64,000 nt of DNA from Bacillus sp. 2205SS5-2 (GCF_037024155.1 NZ_JAYKTS010000014.1:43730-107729), one strand, 5' to 3'. Positions 30,701-39,192 are shown, counted from the stretch's first letter. A program made the numbers and translations. The notes: generated by a model not told the origin, from the sequence alone.

Positions 30701-30893
30701 TCGCATTCAAGAAGAATTTGACGTTGAATTACAGATTGAAGATATGTTTGATAATCCAACCATATCTGGTCTTGCTAAGCAGGTAGAAGAAGAATTAGAA
30801 AATTTGGAGGATGTAGGAAATATTCTAGAAAGTGCTTCCGATGAAGAGATTGAAGAGATACTTAAAGAGCTTGAGGGTGCAAATAAAAGATAA
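27795..30893 (+). CDS. Type I PKS module: KS-AT-ACP
   Basis: 1032-aa single polyketide module. KS about 10-430 with active Cys in QTSCSTSL (near 179) and the two His in EAHGTGTPLGDP and KSNIGHLGVASG. AT about 530-830 with GQGSQYVGMA, active Ser in GHSIGEY (near 628) and HAFHS (near 726), the pattern of malonyl-CoA selecting ATs. ACP at about 930-1000, Ser in GGHSLLA near 959. No KR, DH, ER or MT domain is present, so the new beta-keto group should stay unreduced. The tail after the ACP is acidic and helical (SDEEIEEILKELEG), like docking peptides that contact a downstream NRPS. It extends the chain between NRPS3 and NRPS4. Confidence 0.94.
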   Translation: MSTSSENGSEIAIVGMNGRFPGAPDLETYWKNLMEGEESIRFFSNEELRKEGVDPSQYENSNYVKAGTELNDIDKFDASFFGFTPREAEIMDPQQRLFLECCWEALEIAGHNPEKYPGRIGVYAGVFSSTYLFNLYSKPGLYNSVGELNIRHGNEKDYLATRVSYKLNLKGPSVSVQTSCSTSLVAVHNAAQSLLSGECDMALAGGVSIVTPQKTGYMYQEGGIQSPDGHCRPFDAKAKGTIFGNGLGVVVLKRLEDARNDGDTIYAVVKGSAINNDGADKVGFTAPSVNGQAEVIADAMAMADVHPYTVGMIEAHGTGTPLGDPIEISALTQVYREQTTEKNYCAIGSVKSNIGHLGVASGVAGLIKATLSLYYKKIPPTLHFEEANPNIDFNNSPFYVNTDLQNWERSNGIPRRAAISNFGMGGTNAHIILEEAIPSELQPERTKNNEQILVLSAQSDTALNSSIERLKNYFQHKTDVDLTDVAYTLQEGRHEFSHRAMLVAQTRDEVLETLGNPNSLKLVKGLSEKQRKIAFVFSGQGSQYVGMAQGLYVKEPVFRETFDHCCDKLLPLIKTDVRKLLYQPDNEAFASEQLKQTAIAQPALFAIEYSLSKLLDSWGIKPALMLGHSIGEYVAACLAGVFSLEDALRLVAIRGRLMQQMPTGKMLSVSLSESKVKEHLNGQLSLAAVNTPNLCVIAGKEEEVDALQQKLKGQGVDTRMLITSHAFHSAMMDPILDEFADEISKVQLKEPTIPYLSNLTGAWIKAEEATDPRYWSNHLRGVVRFTEGVETLLKEEIIIVEVGPGQSLTGLIKGHESENKPIVFPLLRHPKDRQTDNNVLLSAIGRIWLEGVSVDWQGFHNSYKAHRIPLPTYPFQGKRFWIDRVSSNLVTEQEVIENEHLDAKMTEEESIVVETENLVSTTMEDKTSFGVEGRVGVIWEELFGIESIDVNDDFFEIGGHSLLAIQLFNRIQEEFDVELQIEDMFDNPTISGLAKQVEEELENLEDVGNILESASDEEIEEILKELEGANKR

Positions 30894-30906
30894 AGGGGGA
30901 AGTAAT

Positions 30907-31416
30907 TTGGTTGACCAACTGCAAATAAAAGAAGTAACTTCAATCGATGATAAAGATCTAGATGATTTAACTGATTTATTAATTCAGGTTGTTGATGAAG
31001 GTGCTTCGGTCGGCTTTATGCCACCGATAAGTAGAGAAGAGGCAAAAAAATACTGGAAAAATGTGTTGGCCCCTGGTGTTGTTTTGTGGACTGCTAGAAC
31101 AAATAATGAGATGTGTGGAGCGGTTCAATTACATACCATGAAAAAGGCAAACGCTACCCATAGAGCTGAGGTAGCGAAGCTAATGGTCAATACTAGCCAC
31201 CGTAGAAAAGGGGTTGGAAGAGAGCTAATGAGTGTCTTGCACAGGCGGGCTAAGTTGGAGGGTATAACTCTATTAGTTCTCGATACTAGACTAGGTGACC
31301 CATCCAACAAATTATATAAATCTCTTGGATATTCTGAAGTTGGAAAAATCCCCAACTATGCTAAATCTGCTGATGGGGAGTTAGAAGCTACTGTAATTTA
31401 TTATAAAGAAATCTAA
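30907..31416 (+). CDS. GNAT-family N-acetyltransferase
   Basis: 169-aa cytosolic GNAT. The acetyl-CoA loop is RRKGVGRELM (motif A, R-x-x-G-x-G/A); the beta-bulge strand AEVAKLMVN precedes it and LYKSLGYSEVGKIPNYA follows (motif B). A TTG start at 30907 lies after AAAGGGGGAAG, 13 bp behind the PKS stop; upstream in-frame codons lie inside the PKS gene. A GNAT inside an NRPS operon is often a self-resistance or tailoring enzyme, as EdeQ is for edeine or PamZ for paenilamicin; the match here is at family level only. It suggests the product, or an intermediate, carries a free amino group. Confidence 0.85.
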   Translation: MVDQLQIKEVTSIDDKDLDDLTDLLIQVVDEGASVGFMPPISREEAKKYWKNVLAPGVVLWTARTNNEMCGAVQLHTMKKANATHRAEVAKLMVNTSHRRKGVGRELMSVLHRRAKLEGITLLVLDTRLGDPSNKLYKSLGYSEVGKIPNYAKSADGELEATVIYYKEI

Positions 31417-31561
31417 AAATTATTTATCCATTCCGTTGGTTATTATAATTGGAGGACTGCTCTCAATTATTGAGTGCATAGTAAATAATATAGCTCTTGG
31501 ATAGCAGGTCTCTTTCAAATAAAAAATTCTGAAAAGTGAGACTTCAACTGAAGAAGAAAGG

Positions 31562-34500
31562 ATGGAAGCAATGAATCAAACTGTACCCTTGGAGCGTATT
31601 TCTCGCAAAAAATCAATTCCTCTTACTGTGGAACAATACAGGCTTTGGTTTTTAAGTCAGATGGAAAGTGAGAGTATTCAATTCAATATTAATCTGGCTT
31701 ATAGAATAAGTGGAGAACTACAAAGTAAGACTTTAGAAAAAAGCTTAAATGAAATTGTTAAACGTCATGACACACTACGCACGGTTTTTCAATCAAAAGG
31801 AAATGAGCCAGAGCAGATAATTCTTGATAAACTATGGATTCCAATTCAGAAAATAGACTTGAGGGAGACTAAGGTTGAAGACCGTGAGGCTGTAGCTATT
31901 GATCTATTGGAGGAAGAAATTGAAAAGCCGTTTTCCTTGAAGACAGGTCCACTCATAAGTTTATCAATTTATGAAATGAATGAAGAAGATAGTTTTCTTG
32001 TTTTTAAGATTCATCATATTATTGCCGACTTTGTATCGTTAGAGAAGCTTATCCAAGAACTTGGATTCTTTTATAATTCCTATATCCAAGGAGACAAGGG
32101 GGAAATCCCTCCACTTCCTATTCAATATGTCGATTATGCAAATTGGCAACAGAAGAGTATGAAGGGGAAAGTGTACCAGAAACAATTGAAATATTGGAAG
32201 GAAAAGCTAAACGGAGAGCTACCAGTTCTTCGAATGCCTTTGGATCGTCCTAGGCCCGTTGTTATGACGCACAACGGAGAACGAATGCGAATGACAATTC
32301 CTGCTGAAATTACGACAGATTTAAAGGAATTGAGTCGTAAGAATGGCGTAACGATGTTCATTACGATGTTGGCAGCTTATCAAACATTACTATCTAGATA
32401 CACCGGCCAAGATGATTTATGTATAGGGACTTCAATCTCTAGTCGCAATCGTCCTGAGTTGGAAAACTTAATTGGTTTGTTGGCTAACACCCTTGTATTG
32501 AGGAACAACCTAGAGGGAAATCCTACATTTGCAGAAGTGCTAAAGCGGACTCGTAAAGTTGCTTTTGGTGCATTTGCACATAAAGAAATTCCTTATGAAA
32601 AACTGATCGAAGAGTTACAAACAGAGCGGAACATGAGCCATAATCCTTTCTTTCAAACTATGCTAACGTACCTTACGGCCCAAGATAAAGAAAATCAACC
32701 TTTTCAGGGTTTAGTTATGAAGACACATAATCTTCAAAAGAAGGCAAGTGCTTTGGAATTGAGTTTTACCATAACAGAACAGAATGACGAATTAGTATGC
32801 TCTATGGATTTTAATACTGATTTATTCAACTCTGACACCATTCAGCGTTTGTTAAAGCATTTTTTGAGCTTGTTACAGTCGTGCATAGAAAATCCACAAC
32901 AACCGATATCAGAAATACGGCTTTTGTCCGAAACAGAAGAGCAACAACTTTTAGAGAAGTGGAGCGGCAGAAATAAAATTAAACAGTTACCAGACACAAG
33001 TGTTCATGCACTTTTTTCTCAAAAAGCTGCTAGTACACCTGATGCGGTTGCCGTAAGGTTTCTAAATGAACAATATACTTATCGAGAGTTGGATGAGCGT
33101 TCTAATCAACTAGCCAATTATTTAATTAATAAAGGATTAGCTCCCCATAAGTTAGTGGGAATTAGCATGGAACGTTCATTAGAAATGGTGGTTGGACTAT
33201 TAGGGATATTAAAAGCAGGCAATGCTTATGTGCCAATAGATCCGTCATATCCTCAAGAACGCAAGGCATATATGGTTAATAATTCTGAAGTTGAGATCCT
33301 ACTCACTCTAGATTCAGAAGGAAAGGGTTTAGATAATGAACAATGTTGGATTATTTCTATAAATGAAGAGTGGGATTTAATCGCAAAGGAATCACGTGAA
33401 TCAAGCCAATTAAAGGTTGACTCTGAAGATCTAATTTACGTTATTTATACTTCTGGTTCCACTGGAAAACCTAAAGGAGTCATGGTATCACACAAAGGAG
33501 TAGTTAACCATTGCTTCAATATTATTGACCGATTTAAACTTAACAATCAAGAGCGTGTGCTACAGTTCACTTCAATTAGTTTTGATGTTGCTGTGCAAGA
33601 AATATTTCCTACTCTATTAGCGGGTGCTACTTTAGTTCTTTGGAGAGATAAATATATCTCTGGAGGTAGAGAGTTTTTAAAGTGGATTGGTCAAGAAAGA
33701 ATCTCAGTACTAAATATGACGACTGCCTACTGGACAAGCCTTGTAGCGGATTTAGAAAATGAGCTTACCCTTTTACCTCCTAGCTTAAAATTAGTAATAG
33801 TGGGTGGAGAGAAGGTCTCCATTGAAACGTTTTTAACATGGAAGGATGTTACAAAGGGCAAGGTGAGATGGATTAATGACTATGGACTGACGGAAACGAC
33901 AATAACTGCTACCATGTTTGAACCAGATGTTGAATGGGAGCCACAGAATGTTATTCCTATAGGAACACCATTAAATAACGTAGAAATTTACATTTTAGAT
34001 AACAATCAAACAGCCGTTCCTATCGGTGTTTATGGAGAGCTATATATTGGTGGTAAAGGCGTAGCTAAAGGATATTGGGGCCGTCCAGAACTGACTAAGG
34101 AGCTCTTTGTAGAAAACCCTTTCTCTGAGAATTCAAATGATAAGTTATATAAAACTGGTGACCAAGCCCGTTTTCTTCCTGACGGGACAGTAGAGTTTTT
34201 GGGACGCTCAGACGATCAGGTGAAGATTAGAGGATATCGAATAGAAGTTGGTGAAGTTGAGGCTGCAATAGAGCAGTACAGTAAGGTTTCTCAATCAATT
34301 GTAGTTCCATTTAAACAAGCAAATGGAAACACACAGTTGGCAGGATATATTGTTGTAAACGATCCTGAAATTAGACTTGATGAACTAAGAATCTTCTTAA
34401 AAAGTAGATTACCAGATTACATGGTGCCTTCACATTATGTTTTGATGGAAGAGATTCCGTTGACAGTAAATGGTAAAGTGGATGAAGCAGCACTTCCGAA

Positions 34501-35584
34501 ACCGGAGTTGCACGTCATTAAATCTAAAGAATACATTGCTCCTCGAACCCCAACTGAGGAAATTGCTGTGTCAATTTGGACGGATTTGCTAGATTATCCT
34601 AACCTCGGAATAATGGATAACTTCTTTGAAGTAGGGGGGAACTCTTTGTTAGCGACTCAAGTTGTATATCAGGCTGAAAGTAAGCTTGGGTGCATCGTTC
34701 CTCTAAAAATGTTATTTGAATATCCAGTTTTAGCAGAATGGGTAGCAGAAATTGAACGTATGAAGTTACTTGAGGCATCAAAAAGTACTAAGCTGGATTC
34801 AGAAAAATGCATCGTGAAAATCCAACAAAAAGGGAAGAAAACTCCACTCTTTTTCATTCACCCAGTCGGAGGAACAGTAAGTTGTTATTTCACACTTGCA
34901 CGTCAGCTTGGAGAAGATCAACCTTTCTATGCTTTTCAAGGTCATGGATTTGTTAATGAGAATTCCACAATATACACAGTAGAAGAGATGGCAGATCAGT
35001 ATATTAAAGAAATTCTGGAAGTACAGCCAGTAGGCCCTTATCGTTTAGGTGGATGGTCTATGGGGGGATTCATTGCTTATGAAATAACGAACAAGCTCAA
35101 AGAAGCTGGTCATGAAGTTATTCAGTTGGTTATTATTGATAGTTATTTGTCTAAGAGTATAAATACAACTGATGAATCAATTTTCTACAATTTCATTAGA
35201 CAATTATCTGCACTTTCAGGAAAAATAATTTCTGATTCAGTGATCTCGTCTTGGATAGACATGAACCATTCATCATTGTACAAAGAACTTGAAGCATTTG
35301 GATTAGTTCCACTTGGAACATCTACTGAATATATACGTCGTTTATTTGACGTTTATAAAAGTACAGCACGGGCATTCCATCAATATAAACCTTCACAACG
35401 ACATAAATTAGAAATTCCAAATGTTCTATTGTTCCGTGCAGAAGATTCTCCTGAAGAAGAAGGGCTTTGGACTGAATTGGTCACTAATATTTCCTTGCAT
35501 CAAATGATTGCTGATCATTTCTCAATTGTACATCACCCTAAGCTTGGTAATATTGTAAATAACCATTACTCATCTGTTGAATAA
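31562..35584 (+). CDS. NRPS 4: C-A-T-TE (terminal module)
   Basis: 1340-aa terminal NRPS. C about 20-450, whose active-site motif reads HHIIADF (near 152): the second His and the Asp are kept but the usual final Gly is Phe. A about 480-980, hand-read code DVQNIGDITK (from FDVAVQE, DYGLTETT with Leu for the common Pro); substrate not recognised. T with GGNSLLA near 1026. Type I thioesterase about 1090-1340, with nucleophile Ser in GWSMGG (near 1165) and His in DHFSIVHHP near 1319. It should add the last amino acid to the polyketide-extended chain and release it by hydrolysis or cyclisation. A 145-bp gap separates it from the GNAT. The short basic N-terminus (RISRKK) may meet the acidic PKS tail. 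Confidence 0.94.
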   Translation: MEAMNQTVPLERISRKKSIPLTVEQYRLWFLSQMESESIQFNINLAYRISGELQSKTLEKSLNEIVKRHDTLRTVFQSKGNEPEQIILDKLWIPIQKIDLRETKVEDREAVAIDLLEEEIEKPFSLKTGPLISLSIYEMNEEDSFLVFKIHHIIADFVSLEKLIQELGFFYNSYIQGDKGEIPPLPIQYVDYANWQQKSMKGKVYQKQLKYWKEKLNGELPVLRMPLDRPRPVVMTHNGERMRMTIPAEITTDLKELSRKNGVTMFITMLAAYQTLLSRYTGQDDLCIGTSISSRNRPELENLIGLLANTLVLRNNLEGNPTFAEVLKRTRKVAFGAFAHKEIPYEKLIEELQTERNMSHNPFFQTMLTYLTAQDKENQPFQGLVMKTHNLQKKASALELSFTITEQNDELVCSMDFNTDLFNSDTIQRLLKHFLSLLQSCIENPQQPISEIRLLSETEEQQLLEKWSGRNKIKQLPDTSVHALFSQKAASTPDAVAVRFLNEQYTYRELDERSNQLANYLINKGLAPHKLVGISMERSLEMVVGLLGILKAGNAYVPIDPSYPQERKAYMVNNSEVEILLTLDSEGKGLDNEQCWIISINEEWDLIAKESRESSQLKVDSEDLIYVIYTSGSTGKPKGVMVSHKGVVNHCFNIIDRFKLNNQERVLQFTSISFDVAVQEIFPTLLAGATLVLWRDKYISGGREFLKWIGQERISVLNMTTAYWTSLVADLENELTLLPPSLKLVIVGGEKVSIETFLTWKDVTKGKVRWINDYGLTETTITATMFEPDVEWEPQNVIPIGTPLNNVEIYILDNNQTAVPIGVYGELYIGGKGVAKGYWGRPELTKELFVENPFSENSNDKLYKTGDQARFLPDGTVEFLGRSDDQVKIRGYRIEVGEVEAAIEQYSKVSQSIVVPFKQANGNTQLAGYIVVNDPEIRLDELRIFLKSRLPDYMVPSHYVLMEEIPLTVNGKVDEAALPKPELHVIKSKEYIAPRTPTEEIAVSIWTDLLDYPNLGIMDNFFEVGGNSLLATQVVYQAESKLGCIVPLKMLFEYPVLAEWVAEIERMKLLEASKSTKLDSEKCIVKIQQKGKKTPLFFIHPVGGTVSCYFTLARQLGEDQPFYAFQGHGFVNENSTIYTVEEMADQYIKEILEVQPVGPYRLGGWSMGGFIAYEITNKLKEAGHEVIQLVIIDSYLSKSINTTDESIFYNFIRQLSALSGKIISDSVISSWIDMNHSSLYKELEAFGLVPLGTSTEYIRRLFDVYKSTARAFHQYKPSQRHKLEIPNVLLFRAEDSPEEEGLWTELVTNISLHQMIADHFSIVHHPKLGNIVNNHYSSVE

Positions 35585-35637
35585 TATTAGTCCGTTTTTG
35601 CTTATTTCTTTCTCAATTAATTAAAGGGAGTGTTGAA

Positions 35638-36156
35638 ATGATTTTTATTTTAAAGCTTTTTATTTACTTTCTCTTATGGACATTATGGTCCTACACTATA
35701 CATGTGATTGCTCATATACCACACAAAAAAAATTTTCTAAATAAAATTCATTTAGCTCACCATCGGTATGATTATGATGAATCAAAATGGCCACCTTGGC
35801 ATGATTATTTCTTCTGGTTTGGCGGGTGGAAAGAAACTCTAGACGTATGGATTACTTTCACCCTACCAATTATTGTTTTATTTTTTGTTGATCCAGTTTT
35901 TGGAGTCATTCTGTTTGTATTTCATTATTTCTATGAAATCTTTCTGTCACGTAATGTTCTAGATCACAATCCAAATATTACATCAAAGATTACGAACATC
36001 ATTCCTATAGGGGTATTTCACATGAAACACCATAAATATTATCAATGTAATTATTCTTTTTACATTACATTGTGGGATTTTTTATTCCGTACAAATGATG
36101 AACGTATGATGGAAATGAGAAGACAAAAAAAGTTAGCGCGTAAGCATACTGTCTAG
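35638..36156 (+). CDS. Sterol desaturase/fatty-acid hydroxylase-like membrane enzyme
   Basis: 172-aa membrane protein with several hydrophobic segments and histidine clusters that bind a di-iron centre in this superfamily: HVIAH near the N-terminus, HLAHHRYD near residue 40, HYFYE, then HMKHHKYYQ near residue 128. The family uses O2 to hydroxylate or desaturate C-H bonds of lipids or carotenoids. Here it sits 53 bp after the terminal NRPS, behind AAAGGGAG, so a role in hydroxylating the peptide or a precursor is likely (inference). It is shorter than eukaryotic members but normal for bacterial carotenoid-hydroxylase-like forms. All His boxes look intact. Confidence 0.8.
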   Translation: MIFILKLFIYFLLWTLWSYTIHVIAHIPHKKNFLNKIHLAHHRYDYDESKWPPWHDYFFWFGGWKETLDVWITFTLPIIVLFFVDPVFGVILFVFHYFYEIFLSRNVLDHNPNITSKITNIIPIGVFHMKHHKYYQCNYSFYITLWDFLFRTNDERMMEMRRQKKLARKHTV

Positions 36157-36169
36157 GGGAGGAAATTTA

Positions 36170-37381
36170 ATGAGTGAGTTAAAAAATAGATTGGCTGATT
36201 TAAATCAAGAGCAACGTAGAATACTAGAAAAGCGACTTAAGCAAAAAGAAAAAGCTACCAATCATAATGCAGAAAATATGGACAAGCCAAAAATTTCGGA
36301 AAGCCTTAAAAAAAAGGGGATGGATTTCTCCTTAATTTTCTTCTCAGGTGAGGGTTCTTCAAACAAAACAGATAAGTATCGTTTGTTATTAGAAAGCGCG
36401 AAGTTCGCAGATCAAAATGGATTGAAAGCAGTATGGACACCGGAGCGACACTTCCAGGCAATTGGAGGACTTTATCCCAACCCGTCGGTACTTGCTGCAG
36501 CTTTGGCTACAGTGACTACAAACATTCAACTACGAGCAGGGAGTGTTGTATTACCCTTACATAATCCTTTACGAGTCGCTGAGGAGTGGTCGGTAGTTGA
36601 TAACCTTTCTGGTGGGCGCGCAGCAATTTCAGTTGCTACTGGCTGGCATCCAGCTGATTTTGTTTTAAATCCTGAGAATTATGACAATCGAAAGGAACTA
36701 ATGTTTAAAAATCTAGAACAAATTCGCCAGCTCTGGCGTGGAGAGGCAGTAAAATACCCAGACATAACTGGAAAAGAGATTGATATTAGTATGTTGCCGA
36801 GACCAATCCAACCTGAGTTACCTCTTTTCCTTACAGCCTCTGGTAATCCCGCGACTTGGGAGAAGGCTGGAGAGATGGGGTTCAATATATTATGCTCTCT
36901 TTCTAACCATCCAGCTGATGGATTAAAAGAGCGTATCAAACTTTACCGTGAAAAACGAGAAGAGAATGGGCATGATCCTGAGGAGGGTACAGTAGCTGTT
37001 ATGTTACATACTTACGTAGGGAATGAGGACAATGAGGTTAAAGATTTAGTTAGGGAGCCGTTGCGGGATTACTTGGACACTTTTCTAGATCAATACGATA
37101 CTATGAACCCGAATAGAGACGAAAAAGTGGGTAGCATGTTGCACACTAGCCGAGAATCACTTATAAAATTTGCATTTGAGAAATATTTTCAAATGAGTTC
37201 TTTAATGGGCTCTAAGCAAAAATGTGCAGCAATGGTTGAACGTCTACATCAGTATGGGGTAGACGAGATTGCATGTCTTCTAGATTATGGTCTTGAAAAT
37301 GACCAAATTATCGAGGGCTTGGAAGGTTTAAAAGAATTAAATGAGTGGTTTACTCCCCAACACCAAAAACAGCTTGTTTAG
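36170..37381 (+). CDS. Luciferase-like flavin monooxygenase for natural products
   Basis: 403-aa LLM-class, flavin-dependent enzyme. The first 40 or so residues (LADLNQEQRRILEKRLKQK) resemble the linker helices seen before NRPS domains. A TIM-barrel follows from about residue 50 with MDFSLIFFSGEG, AVWTPERHF, LRAGSVVLPLHNPLRVAEE and GGRAAISVATGWHPADF. This matches the MupA/Atu3671-type monooxygenases embedded in or beside PKS/NRPS lines, which oxygenate carrier-bound chains in known cases. It lies 13 bp after the hydroxylase gene behind GGGAGG, so the two are co-translated. Its target may be the unreduced polyketide unit (inference). Confidence 0.88.
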   Translation: MSELKNRLADLNQEQRRILEKRLKQKEKATNHNAENMDKPKISESLKKKGMDFSLIFFSGEGSSNKTDKYRLLLESAKFADQNGLKAVWTPERHFQAIGGLYPNPSVLAAALATVTTNIQLRAGSVVLPLHNPLRVAEEWSVVDNLSGGRAAISVATGWHPADFVLNPENYDNRKELMFKNLEQIRQLWRGEAVKYPDITGKEIDISMLPRPIQPELPLFLTASGNPATWEKAGEMGFNILCSLSNHPADGLKERIKLYREKREENGHDPEEGTVAVMLHTYVGNEDNEVKDLVREPLRDYLDTFLDQYDTMNPNRDEKVGSMLHTSRESLIKFAFEKYFQMSSLMGSKQKCAAMVERLHQYGVDEIACLLDYGLENDQIIEGLEGLKELNEWFTPQHQKQLV

Positions 37382-37806
37382 AGGGTCGTTTCTTAAATTA
37401 TGATTTTAATCTCAAGTGTTTGAAAATTATAACAATTTTTTCTAAAAGGAGTAATAAATATCCACTAGCTCAGATTAAGTAGTTGTCTTTAATGATGCAC
37501 ATAATCTTACAAATCGGCTAAATTATTCTCCTTTGAATTTCTTCGATCAAATTGTAAGAAAAACTAGTCCGAAAAAATTGGAGATGTTTTTAATCAAGTC
37601 AATGGCAAGTTCGACCAACGACTTCGCTTTCTGCATTTAAAACGCGCACTATAAAAACATCGTCGAGCTCTACAATACCAGCTAAAGTGTATTCTGCATC
37701 ACGTTTACTCTTAGCATTGCAAAGCGTTCTTGTTAAACATCATTCTAGTAAACTGAATACTCATTAAAGGAAATAGGTATATCAATACAATATAGAAGGT
37801 GATTAT
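37382..37806. other. Intergenic stretch before the exporter
   Basis: A 440-bp gap interrupts the otherwise tight cluster. It contains an IS1595-type transposase fragment on the minus strand at 37599-37732. I see no strong terminator, but the exporter may have its own promoter in this gap. Confidence 0.45.
37599..37732 (-). pseudogene. IS1595-family transposase fragment
   Basis: About 40 codons ending at TGA (37599-37601). RDAEYTLAGIVELDDVFI resembles the segment around the first catalytic Asp of IS1595-type transposases (usually ...GIIELDDTFFGGP...). Only this block is left, with no terminal repeats seen. It lies between the flavin monooxygenase and the exporter. Confidence 0.5.
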
Positions 37807-37821
37807 ATTAAAACACTTGAA

Positions 37822-39105
37822 GTGGAACATGAACTTGGAAGTGAAGTAGTAAAGCAGAAGAAAAGCTTATGGAGAAATAGTAATTTCATGTTATTTTGGT
37901 TAGGACAGACCTTGTCCTCATTTGGCTCACAAATTACAGTCATGGCATTACCGTTAATTGCTGCAATTTCATTAAATGCAACCCCTTTTGAGATGGGGGT
38001 ATTACGGACTGTTGAGTTTGCTCCTTTCCTTTTGTTTGGCTTGTTTGCTGGAGTTTGGGTGGATTATTTACCAAAGCGTTTACTTATGATTACTATGGAT
38101 TTTTCTCGAGCGGCTATTCTGCTCATTATTCCGATTCTTTTTGTCTTAGGATCATTAAATATGCTTTCTTTATGGATTGTTGCATTTCTTACGGGAATCT
38201 GTACCACATTTTATGCTATTTGCTATCAATCTTTCGTCCCTTATATTTTAGAAAAGGACCAATTGACAGACGGAAATTCAAAGTTGGAATTAAGCAGATC
38301 TATCTCTGAGTCTTCAGGTCCTGGCTTAGCAGGGATGCTGGTGCAATTGCTTACCGGAGCGTTTGCTATCATCCTAAATGCAGCTTCTTCTGTAATTTCT
38401 GGTATAATGCTACTTTTTGTAAAAGTTGATGAGCCCAAAATAATAAAAAATGAAAAGTCGAATTCTAATGTTTGGAGAGAAATTGGAGAAGGCCTTGGTT
38501 TTGTATTCAAGAATCGTTACCTTTCTGCAATCGCAGGCTGTTCTGCGTCGACAAACTTCTTTCTTAATATCCTTTTGGCTATTTTAATTTTGTATGCCAC
38601 AAAAGAGATTGGTCTTAGCCCTGCGCTTGTAGGACTGTTAATGACTCTAAGTTCTATGGGTGCAGTAATTAGTGCTTTTATAAGTAACCGAATTGTCACA
38701 AGATTTGGTTTTGGTGCAGTCATAGTAAGTTCTTCTTTTTTCCAAGGTCTAGGAGGTTTATTCTTTTTAGGAGCAGTGGGAAGTGAAACTTTTGCATTCA
38801 TAATGATGTGCATAGCATTATTTATCGTAACTTTTTCTATGACTATTTATAATGTTGCCCAAGTTAGTTTTCGTCAAATGATAACTGAAAAGAATGTACT
38901 GGGACGTATGAATGCCACTATGCGTACGCTTGTATGGGGAAGTATTCCACTCGGAGCCTTTACAGGCGGACTGCTTGGTACTTGGATAGGGTTATATCCT
39001 ACTATAGTTGTGGCTGTAAGTGGCGGGATGTTTTCTTTCTTGTGGGTTTTATTATCTCCAGTCAGAAAAGTTACTGATGGAAAAATGGAAATTTTAGTTA
39101 AATAA
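37822..39105 (+). CDS. MFS exporter, probable product efflux
   Basis: 427-aa major facilitator superfamily protein with about 12 transmembrane helices. The first helix has FWLGQTLSSFGSQITVMALPL and the loop 2-3 motif is GVWVDYLPKRLLM. This is the macrolide-efflux-like branch (MefA type, DHA3 family). As the last gene on the cluster strand it most likely exports the peptide. Start: the only close ribosome binding site, GAAGGTG at 37795-37801, is too far from the GTG at 37822 but fits an ATT codon at 37807; either that rare start is used or the original ATG was mutated. No other lesion is seen. Confidence 0.88.
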   Translation: MEHELGSEVVKQKKSLWRNSNFMLFWLGQTLSSFGSQITVMALPLIAAISLNATPFEMGVLRTVEFAPFLLFGLFAGVWVDYLPKRLLMITMDFSRAAILLIIPILFVLGSLNMLSLWIVAFLTGICTTFYAICYQSFVPYILEKDQLTDGNSKLELSRSISESSGPGLAGMLVQLLTGAFAIILNAASSVISGIMLLFVKVDEPKIIKNEKSNSNVWREIGEGLGFVFKNRYLSAIAGCSASTNFFLNILLAILILYATKEIGLSPALVGLLMTLSSMGAVISAFISNRIVTRFGFGAVIVSSSFFQGLGGLFFLGAVGSETFAFIMMCIALFIVTFSMTIYNVAQVSFRQMITEKNVLGRMNATMRTLVWGSIPLGAFTGGLLGTWIGLYPTIVVAVSGGMFSFLWVLLSPVRKVTDGKMEILVK

Positions 39106-39192
39106 TTACAATATATATATAGAATTAATGGTTTTTAAGGACATTTGTCCAATCTCTGTAGGTAACAAATGATACTTACTGGAAGGAGGACT

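Noticed and set aside
30832..30906. Earlier start for the GNAT inside the PKS gene
   Set aside because: It would overlap the PKS by 60 bases without a ribosome binding site; the TTG at 30907 follows AAAGGGGG at the right distance and precedes the conserved domain.
12220..35584. Epimerization domains in the NRPS proteins
   Set aside because: Each condensation-like block is followed by an A domain, a protein end, or a T domain in normal C order; no separate E domain follows any T domain.
36679..36939. Minus-strand ORF inside the monooxygenase gene
   Set aside because: Codon-shadow frame with no ribosome binding site and no family resemblance; the plus-strand frame is clearly coding.
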